Shown here: positions 5,726-10,355 of the stretch, in pieces
Position numbering within the stretch: position 1 is the stretch's first letter
Layout of the letters: every line of letters starts with the position of its first letter
Assembly (NCBI GenBank): GCA_022709445.1
Contig: JAKLIU010000047.1
Location: 1-10,355, forward strand
Direction: 5' to 3'
Origin: Spirochaetota bacterium
GTDB lineage: Bacteria; Spirochaetota; Spirochaetia; Treponematales; UBA12059
Length of the DNA: 10,355 nucleotides
Program-made: the position numbers and the translations under genes
The notes under the pieces: generated by a model
Database searches by the model: none
Told to the model about the DNA's origin: nothing
What the model saw: the letters and a program-made list of their open reading frames with translations, nothing else

Positions 5726-7129
5726 ATGCGTGATGCCGTGAAGCGGATGACGTTGTCGATGACGCTGCTCGCGCTGGCGGCGCTCCTGGTCGTCGGGTGC
5801 AAACCCGGGGAGCTGACCCTGACGGGCCTGGTCAATGGGCCGCCGGGGGCCGACCTGTCGGGGTGGATACCGGCGGTAATGAACCGGGAAGGCTTGCAGC
5901 TCCTGGTCTTCACGCCGGACGTGGACGCGGCCGCCTGCCAGGAGTACCTGCGCTACGGCACGCTGGATGGCGGCCGGTACCGGGTCAGCTTCCCGGCGGA
6001 GTGGACGGACGCCTCGCTCTTCTTCTACGCGGACACCGACGGGGACGGGATGTTCTCCCCGTCGGGATCCGATCCGGAGATCCAGGCATACAATTACCGG
6101 ACGGACATACGGCTCCTGGCGGAGGCCGAGAACGCGGCGAGCTTCGACCTGTGGCCGCTCCAGCGCCTGGAGGTGGAGCTGGGCCTGCCTCCCGGCATGG
6201 ACGGGGCACTATTCAAGAAGATGGGCCTGGTGGCCATTTCCGCCCTTGACCGGCCGGGCCTGATGAGCATAGTGCTCAAGCCGGACGGGGCCAGCCTGAC
6301 GGGTTCCACCGCATACGCATATCTGCCGACGGAGGAGGACGGCCCGTACTGGGGCTGCGTCAATGCATGGCTCCAGGACGGGGAGGACGGGCTGGAGTAC
6401 TGGTTCACTTCGGACCGGCGTCCGGAGTCCATCCGGGGCGTGCTCGCGCCCTTGGGCAGCGGCCTTCCCATGCTGAGTTTCCGGGCGCGCGGGCTCGAGC
6501 CGGGGGCGTGGATCATGGCCGTCGGGAAAGGGCTCATCATCGACACCTGGCTGAACGACCGGGCCAGGGTGGACGAGGACGGGCTGGCGAGCATGAAGGG
6601 GATCTACGGGCCGGCCAGCTACTGGCTTTACGTGGACCGGACTGGGGACGGGTTCTCCGAGGACGACCGCGCCGGCTACTACGACGGCGGCAGCCTGGTC
6701 CTGAGCAATCCGGGTTTCGCCACCACCGTTATCAGGGACGCGACCCTGGCCCTGGACCTGTCGGCTCCCGCCTGGGTGGACTACGGCGAGCTGGTCAGCC
6801 TGACCGGATACCTGGCCCTGCCCGAGGATTCGCACGACGTTCCCTGGGACGACCCGCGCTGGAGCTTCTCCTACTACTTCAACCTGGAGGACAGCGCGCC
6901 CCAGATTTTCCCGGAGATGAACGGGCTCTTCCTGCCCCTGCCCGGGCGGCTGGAGGGCGTGCGCGAGCGTTGGTTCGAGGCCTCCATGCCCGCCGGCTCG
7001 TACGGCGTCAGCATGCGGGCCAGGCTGGAGACCGCCGGCGTGGCCGAGGACGAATGGCCCTCCGTCTACTGGTTCCTGCCCGACGGCTTCGAGCCCGGTG
7101 ACCAGGGCACGCTGGAGCCGGAGAGCTGA
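5726..7129 (+). CDS. Predicted lipoprotein with EF-hand-like loops, paralog B
   Basis: A 467-residue predicted lipoprotein, paralogous to the one at 2839-4233 along its whole length. The ATG at 5726 follows GGAGGG (5717-5722) at a tight three-base gap; a GTG at 5738 (aligning with the paralog's GTG) is a less likely alternative. The signal peptide has basic residues Arg2, Lys6 and Arg7, a hydrophobic core, and lipobox LVVGC with Cys25 lipidated. Two EF-hand-like loops occupy the same places as in the paralog: DTDGDGMFSPSGSD (103-116) and DRTGDGFSEDDR (304-315). Other shared blocks are GELTLTGL, GPPGADLSGW, GAWIM, YGPASYWLY, GYYDGG and PWDDP. The function is unknown; no enzyme motif is seen. 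Position suggests tandem duplication, later split by the inverted DUF1801-DUF4256 unit. Confidence 0.88.
   Translation: MRDAVKRMTLSMTLLALAALLVVGCKPGELTLTGLVNGPPGADLSGWIPAVMNREGLQLLVFTPDVDAAACQEYLRYGTLDGGRYRVSFPAEWTDASLFFYADTDGDGMFSPSGSDPEIQAYNYRTDIRLLAEAENAASFDLWPLQRLEVELGLPPGMDGALFKKMGLVAISALDRPGLMSIVLKPDGASLTGSTAYAYLPTEEDGPYWGCVNAWLQDGEDGLEYWFTSDRRPESIRGVLAPLGSGLPMLSFRARGLEPGAWIMAVGKGLIIDTWLNDRARVDEDGLASMKGIYGPASYWLYVDRTGDGFSEDDRAGYYDGGSLVLSNPGFATTVIRDATLALDLSAPAWVDYGELVSLTGYLALPEDSHDVPWDDPRWSFSYYFNLEDSAPQIFPEMNGLFLPLPGRLEGVRERWFEASMPAGSYGVSMRARLETAGVAEDEWPSVYWFLPDGFEPGDQGTLEPES
5837..5862 (+). repeat. Copy of the 26-base block at 2947-2972
   Basis: This is the lipoprotein B copy of the identical block. 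The bases on both sides differ (T before, G after; G and C in the other copy). Confidence 0.8.
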
Positions 7130-7142
7130 GGGGGGGCGGTTT

Positions 7143-7171
7143 TTGACAGCCGGATGTGACCGCACTAGTCT
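7143..7171 (+). promoter_or_regulatory. Candidate sigma-70 promoter for lipoprotein C
   Basis: A perfect TTGACA (7143-7148) is followed after exactly 17 bases by TAGTCT (7166-7171), which matches the -10 consensus at 3 of 6 positions. It lies between the lipoprotein B stop and the lipoprotein C ribosome site, so C may be transcribed separately from B. Confidence 0.45.
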
Positions 7172-7210
7172 TGCCGGGAAGACAGTTCACAAGAATTCAA
7201 AGGAGCATCC

Positions 7211-8173
7211 ATGAAACTTCGTTTTTCCACGGCGGTCGTCTTGGCGTTGGTCCTGGTCTCATGCGAGCCGGATACGTCCCCCATCCCGGATTTCCTGCCC
7301 ACCGTCGGCATATCCGCGATCACGCCGCGCGCGATCGCGGACATCACGGATCCCGAAGGCTACGCCGAGGCCACGTATCTCCTGCTCGGTCCCCTGCTCA
7401 CCGGTTTCAGGGCGAACAGCACCATCAGGTCCAGCGGAGGGTACTCCATGGACATCCTGGACAGCAGCATGGAGTTCGACATCCTGCCCCTGCCCGGCGG
7501 CAGCGTGTTCCATTTCCAGGGTACCATGGCTGATGGTTCCGGCTGGATCAACGTGTACTACGACCAGGCGGCGAAAACCTTCAGTTTTGACCAGTGCCTC
7601 TACGTGCACGTTCCCGATTACATGGATGTCGCCATCCATGCCGAAGGGACGGACATACAGCTGGACCAGGATGGCTACTTCCATGCGCTCTATGATTTTT
7701 CCTACGTCGGCGTCACGCCGGCGGCGGAGTGGGAGCTGGTGAGCATGACCGCGGAAATCTACCGGGGCGAGTTCAACGCCGCCGGTGAGGTCGGGACCGG
7801 CTTCGGGTTCTACTCGGATGCCGACAGCGACGCGTCGAGCGGCTCGCGCGGCTACTGGAGTCCGAATATCTACGCCAACGCGGACATTCCCGGCGATGCG
7901 CCCGCTACCGTCAGCGCAGGCAACCTGGCGGATTGGGAGGCGATACTCTCCAGTGCCGAGGTGCTTGCCCTCGACAACGGCGAGGAGTCCTGGGAGATCC
8001 ACTACAAGCTGGACGATGCGGCCCTGCCTGCCGGCACGGTGGATTACAGCATGAGCGGCAACGTGCTCTTCGACGATATTTCCGATTACCTGGTCGGGTT
8101 CACGGACAACCCCGACGCGGACGATCTCTCCGCCTGGGGCGCGGCCAGCCTCATCGGGGCGATGTTCCCCTGA
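7211..8173 (+). CDS. Predicted lipoprotein C, unknown function
   Basis: A 320-residue predicted lipoprotein that I cannot assign to a family. The ATG at 7211 follows AAGGAG (7200-7205) by five bases. The signal peptide has Lys2 and Arg4, a hydrophobic core (about 6-15) and lipobox LVSC with Cys18 as the modified residue. The mature protein is acidic, with Asp-rich patches such as DADSDASSGS and DNPDADD, and a strand-rich pattern of alternating polar and hydrophobic residues suggests a beta-sheet fold. It lacks the GPPGADLSG and YGPASYWLY signatures of the two upstream lipoproteins, so it is probably not a close paralog. It follows lipoprotein B by 81 bases, with its own plausible promoter. 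It is convergent with the VOC gene. The cellular location is most likely membrane-anchored, periplasmic or surface. Confidence 0.85.
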   Translation: MKLRFSTAVVLALVLVSCEPDTSPIPDFLPTVGISAITPRAIADITDPEGYAEATYLLLGPLLTGFRANSTIRSSGGYSMDILDSSMEFDILPLPGGSVFHFQGTMADGSGWINVYYDQAAKTFSFDQCLYVHVPDYMDVAIHAEGTDIQLDQDGYFHALYDFSYVGVTPAAEWELVSMTAEIYRGEFNAAGEVGTGFGFYSDADSDASSGSRGYWSPNIYANADIPGDAPATVSAGNLADWEAILSSAEVLALDNGEESWEIHYKLDDAALPAGTVDYSMSGNVLFDDISDYLVGFTDNPDADDLSAWGAASLIGAMFP

Positions 8174-8193
8174 GCCCATCGGGCACTCGCCTT

Positions 8194-8223
8194 TCCCGCG
8201 CCGCCGTCCCCGACGGCACGGGA
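8194..8223. terminator. Hairpin between convergent genes
   Basis: GCCGTC-CCC-GACGGC (8203-8208 / 8212-8217) is a perfect 6-base stem. An outer TCCCG / CGGGA pair extends it across a small internal loop. It lies between the lipoprotein C stop (8173) and the VOC gene stop (8240), where a two-way terminator is expected. No strong T run follows on either strand. Confidence 0.4.
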
Positions 8224-8239
8224 GGGTTCTCGCCTGCCG

Positions 8240-8665
8240 TCAGCCCTGCCTGGGCAGCTCGAACTCGATGCCCCAGGGAACGCCGAACCTGTCCACGACG
8301 CTGCCGTAGACCGAGCCCCAGAAGGTCCGGTCGGCGGCCATGGTGGTCGTTCCGCCGTCGCCCAGCTTCTTGACCAGCTCGTAGGCCCGGGCCTCGCTCT
8401 CCACCTGGAGGTGCACGGTGATGTTGTCGCCGATCTTCGCCGGCGACGCTTCCCAGGCGTCGCTGAAGTACAGGCAGGTGCCGTCCGTGAAGGTGAGCGA
8501 GGCGTGCATCACCTTGTCCTTCCAGTCATCCCCGGGCGACATGCCGCCGCCGGCCGGGATGTCCTTGTACCTCATGATCTCCAGCTTGCCTGACAGGACG
8601 GATCGGTAAAACTCGACCGCTTGCTCGCAGTCGCCGTTGAACGTGATGTACGGAATCGCTTTCAT
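8240..8665 (-). CDS. VOC superfamily protein, PhnB-like
   Basis: A 141-residue protein of the vicinal oxygen chelate (glyoxalase/PhnB-like) superfamily. The ATG at 8665 is chosen because GGAGGG lies six bases upstream on the minus strand and because the family's usual N-terminus begins there with MKAIPYITFNGDCEQAVEFY; a longer frame upstream is Arg-rich filler. Family-typical features are the opening beta-alpha unit, MHASLTFTDG (53-62), LYFSD (65-69) and the closing YGSVVDRFGVPW (120-131). PhnB-like proteins are widespread; most have no proven substrate, and the metal or ligand site is often incomplete, so no reaction is assigned. The length is normal. It is a single minus-strand gene, convergent with lipoprotein C and divergent from the potassium operon. 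Confidence 0.9.
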   Translation of the reverse strand: MKAIPYITFNGDCEQAVEFYRSVLSGKLEIMRYKDIPAGGGMSPGDDWKDKVMHASLTFTDGTCLYFSDAWEASPAKIGDNITVHLQVESEARAYELVKKLGDGGTTTMAADRTFWGSVYGSVVDRFGVPWGIEFELPRQG

Positions 8666-8701
8666 GCAGTGCCCTCCAGCGCGGGTCGACGGCGCAAACA
8701 A

Positions 8702-8725
8702 GCGGGTTCCCATGCGGGTTCCCAT
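8702..8725. repeat. Two tandem copies of a 12-base unit
   Basis: GCGGGTTCCCAT occurs twice back to back. It lies in the divergent intergenic region upstream of the VOC gene. Probably slippage, or possibly a repeated protein-binding site. Confidence 0.5.
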
Positions 8726-8809
8726 GCCCGGGACGCGTGCACATTTTCGAATATACGGTTGGCCATGGAGCGGCAGCAAGCGGAAAAGGACGACGGGCCA
8801 GTCTTAACG

Positions 8810-8822
8810 CCGGTTTAACCGG
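8810..8822. promoter_or_regulatory. Perfect inverted repeat, possible operator
   Basis: CCGGTT-T-AACCGG is a perfect 13-base inverted repeat in the VOC/trkA intergenic region. It is flanked by two CTTAACGC copies (starting at 8803 and about 8835). It could bind a dimeric regulator of the potassium operon; no regulator gene is in view. Confidence 0.3.
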
Positions 8823-8886
8823 GACGCTGGTTTTCTTAACGCGCCCTGAATGGGCCCGGCGGCGCCGCGTGGGTATGCTCTGTCCG

Positions 8887-8916
8887 GAGGCCCCCGGAAC
8901 GGGCGGCCTCGGGGGC
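8887..8916 (+). promoter_or_regulatory. Alternative leader hairpins before first trkA
   Basis: Two overlapping stems compete. Hairpin 1 pairs GAGGCC with GGCCTC (8887-8892 / 8905-8910) and CCCG with CGGG around GAA, with one bulged C. Hairpin 2 pairs GCCCCCG with CGGGGGC (8890-8896 / 8910-8916). Only hairpin 2 ties up the GGGGGC that lies just before the weak ribosome site and ATG 8925. Confidence 0.3.
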
Positions 8917-8924
8917 AGGTGCGT

Positions 8925-9524
8925 ATGCGAGTGGTGATTGCGGGGAGCGGCAGGCTGGGCTCCAGCCTTGCGGCCGCGCTTTCGGCGGACGGGGACGACG
9001 TGGCCGTGGTGGACAAGCCGATGGACCGGCGCCGCCTTGGCGCGTCCTTCGACGGGCTGGCCCTGGAGGGGCATCCCATGGACCGCGCCGTCCTCGAGAA
9101 GGCCGGCATACGCGAGGCGGAGCTGTTCGTCGCCGCCACGGGAAGCGACAATCTCAACGCGGCGGCCATGCTGGCGGTGGCGGGCTTCTATTCGGTGCCC
9201 AGGTCCATAGCCAGGTTCATGGATCCGGAGAAGGCAGACTTCTATCGCTCCCTGGGCATGGAGGCGGTCTGCCCCACGGCCACCGGCATCAACCAGGTCC
9301 TGGACTTCATACGGCGCGGCGGCTTCCGTTCCCTGGAGGCGCCCATCGACACGGAGCGGGTGTGCGTGCGTCCCCGCGACGCTTGGCTGGGCCTGGATCC
9401 CGTGGACCTGGAGCTGGCGGACGGCCGCCGTCTCCTGGGCCTGGTGCGCGGCGGGCGCCTGGTCGCCGGCGAGGGCCAGTCGATCAGGCGGAACGACTCG
9501 CTGGTAGTCGGGATGCGGGGCTAG
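8925..9524 (+). CDS. TrkA-type potassium uptake regulator, first half-size protein
   Basis: A 199-residue cytosolic RCK-type protein of the TrkA/KtrA family. It would bind nucleotide and gate the TrkH/KtrB potassium channel. The Rossmann motif GSGRLG is at residues 7-12, with Asp30 ending strand 2 (VVDK) as expected for a nucleotide-ribose contact. ATGSDNLNAA (71-80) and PRSIARFMDP (92-101) are typical of the TrkA N domain. The usual GD-x-T/S-D element reads GHPMD (49-53), so the acidic residue after Gly is His. A short C-terminal TrkA_C-like part spans about 140-197. ATG 8925 is chosen because the protein begins directly at the first Rossmann strand; the ribosome site is weak (AGG at 8917-8919), and GTG 8919 is an alternative. 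It is the first gene of the operon; its stop is two bases before the next start. Confidence 0.88.
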   Translation: MRVVIAGSGRLGSSLAAALSADGDDVAVVDKPMDRRRLGASFDGLALEGHPMDRAVLEKAGIREAELFVAATGSDNLNAAAMLAVAGFYSVPRSIARFMDPEKADFYRSLGMEAVCPTATGINQVLDFIRRGGFRSLEAPIDTERVCVRPRDAWLGLDPVDLELADGRRLLGLVRGGRLVAGEGQSIRRNDSLVVGMRG

Positions 9525-9526
9525 CC

Positions 9527-10195
9527 ATGTCGAGCGTACTCATCGTGGGCGGGGGCAAGCTGGGCTATCACCTGGCCGCTTCCCTGCGCTCGGCCGGTTA
9601 CGCGGTGACGGTCCTGGACCGCGACCCGGAGGCATGCGGCAGGATAGCCAGGGAGCTGGACGCGGTGGCGGTGCTGGGAGACGGGACGGAGGTATCGGCC
9701 ATGGGCGATGCCGACGCGGGCAGGGCGGATTTCATCGTGGCGGCGACGGGGGCGGACGAGGACAACCTGGCCGTCTGCCGCATCGCCAAGGCGGTGCACC
9801 GCTGCCCGCGGGTGATAGCCAGGATCATCGACCCGCGCAACGAGGGCCTGTACCGGCTGGCCGGCGCGGACGCGGTGATCAATCCAACGGCCATGGCCGT
9901 GGACCGCATCCGCGACTCCATGCCGGAGACGGGCATGCGCCTGTTCTCCCTGTTCGAGAGCGCGGAGCTGTCCCTGGCCGAGATGGAAGTGGGCGAGGGG
10001 AGCGCGGCGGCGGGCAAGGCGGTGTCCGGGCTGAGGCTGCCCGGCGACTGCGTGCTCATTGCCCTGGTCCGGGCCGGCTCGGCCTCCATCATACGCGGGC
10101 CCACGGTGATGGAAGCCGGCGACAGGGTCTTCGTGCTGGCCAGGCCCGCGTCCATCGAGCCCATGCACCGCATCATGGCGGGGAGGGAACCGTGA
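9527..10195 (+). CDS. TrkA-type potassium uptake regulator, second half-size protein
   Basis: A 222-residue cytosolic RCK protein of the TrkA/KtrA family. It is more canonical than its upstream partner. GGGKLG (8-13) is the Rossmann loop, Asp31 ends strand 2 (LDRDPE), GDGTE (51-55) is the standard acidic element, followed by VAATGADEDN (71-80) and RVIARIIDP (95-103). The TrkA_C domain follows at about 145-218. The start ATG 9527 comes two bases after the previous stop, so it is probably translationally coupled. Having two unlike half-size subunits side by side suggests a heteromeric ring, or two modules doing the work of one full-length TrkA. The stop overlaps the GTG of the small membrane protein. 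It shares the operon with a likely TrkH start. Confidence 0.92.
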   Translation: MSSVLIVGGGKLGYHLAASLRSAGYAVTVLDRDPEACGRIARELDAVAVLGDGTEVSAMGDADAGRADFIVAATGADEDNLAVCRIAKAVHRCPRVIARIIDPRNEGLYRLAGADAVINPTAMAVDRIRDSMPETGMRLFSLFESAELSLAEMEVGEGSAAAGKAVSGLRLPGDCVLIALVRAGSASIIRGPTVMEAGDRVFVLARPASIEPMHRIMAGREP

Positions 10196-10326
10196 GCCGG
10201 GGAAACGACGGCGCCAGGCGCCTCCGCGAGGTGGCGGCCGGCATGGCCGGCGAGCTCGCCTGGATGTCGGCGGTGCCGCTGGCCGGGCTGGCGCTCTGCC
10301 TGTTCCTGGGCTGGGTGCTGCCGTGA
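10192..10326 (+). CDS. Small single-span membrane protein in the Trk operon
   Basis: A 44-residue protein too short for most gene finders. The GTG at 10192 overlaps the preceding TGA as GTGA, with a GGGAGG ribosome site at 10181-10186, and its own stop overlaps the next GTG the same way. That double overlap supports real translation. Residues 1-20 are basic and polar (several Arg, one Glu, one Asp). Residues about 22-43 are hydrophobic (AWMSAVPLAGLALCLFLGW), predicting one membrane helix with the N-terminus inside by the positive-inside rule. I know no family for it. Sitting between a TrkA subunit and a likely TrkH/KtrB, it may be an accessory subunit of the potassium transporter. That role is inferred from position. 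Confidence 0.7.
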   Translation: MSRGNDGARRLREVAAGMAGELAWMSAVPLAGLALCLFLGWVLP

Positions 10327-10355
10327 TCCACCGCGTGCGGGCAGACGACTGGCGG
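10323..10355 (+). CDS. Start of probable TrkH/KtrB potassium channel, cut by window end
   Basis: Only 11 codons are present, beginning GTG 10323 in a GTGA overlap with the small membrane gene and reading IHRVRADDWR after the start. A basic/polar cytosolic start with DDWR resembles the N-terminus of TrkH/KtrB-family membrane proteins. Its place after trkA genes makes that the natural guess, but the sequence alone is too short to prove it. Confidence 0.5.
   Translation, partial: MIHRVRADDWR

Noticed and set aside
6209..7165. 318-codon minus-strand open frame opposite lipoprotein B
   Set aside because: Shadow of a GC-rich coding gene; no start signals and no recognisable protein.
7259..8179. 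306-codon minus-strand open frame covering lipoprotein C
   Set aside because: It mirrors almost the entire lipoprotein C gene, which has the signal peptide and ribosome site. The antisense translation is Val/Arg/Gly/Ala-rich without family features.

Overview
The window is high-GC DNA from a Gram-negative-type (diderm) bacterium. That reading rests on three predicted lipoproteins with clean lipoboxes, the PhnB-like, DUF4256 and DUF1801 housekeeping-accessory proteins, and a TrkA/TrkH-type potassium operon with separate half-size TrkA proteins. The sequence does not fix the lineage. A spirochaete-like or other environmental phylum is possible, but that is a guess.

Layout, left to right. (1) Positions 1-2778: the 3' part of a type I restriction endonuclease R subunit (hsdR; helicase motifs III, V and VI are visible), followed by an unrecognised coiled-coil gene on the same strand. 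Base composition is lower here (hand-counted sample lines: 60% GC in hsdR, 50% in the coiled-coil gene, against 83% in one line of the next gene). This fits a transferred defence module. (2) Positions 2839-8173: three predicted lipoproteins on the plus strand. The first two (2839-4233 and 5726-7129) are clear paralogs of about 465 residues. Each carries two Asp/Gly-rich, EF-hand-like loops. They are separated by a 370-base non-coding stretch full of perfect hairpins and by an inverted two-gene unit (DUF1801 then DUF4256, minus strand). The third lipoprotein (7211-8173) looks unrelated in sequence and has its own plausible promoter. (3) Positions 8240-8665: a minus-strand VOC/PhnB-like protein, convergent with the third lipoprotein across a hairpin. 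(4) Positions 8925-10355: a tightly packed plus-strand potassium-uptake operon. It holds two half-size TrkA (RCK) proteins, a 44-residue single-span membrane protein, and the first 11 codons of what is probably TrkH/KtrB. The last two junctions are GTGA start/stop overlaps, so translation is probably coupled.

Functional links. The TrkA pair would form the cytosolic nucleotide-sensing ring on the TrkH/KtrB channel, and the small membrane protein between them is the least explained member. The lipoproteins probably sit on the outer or inner membrane facing the periplasm or exterior; their job is unknown. The least ordinary items are the hsdR-adjacent coiled-coil gene, the lipoprotein paralogs split by an inverted gene pair, the hairpin block at 4460-4531, and two mutually exclusive hairpins in front of the first trkA gene.
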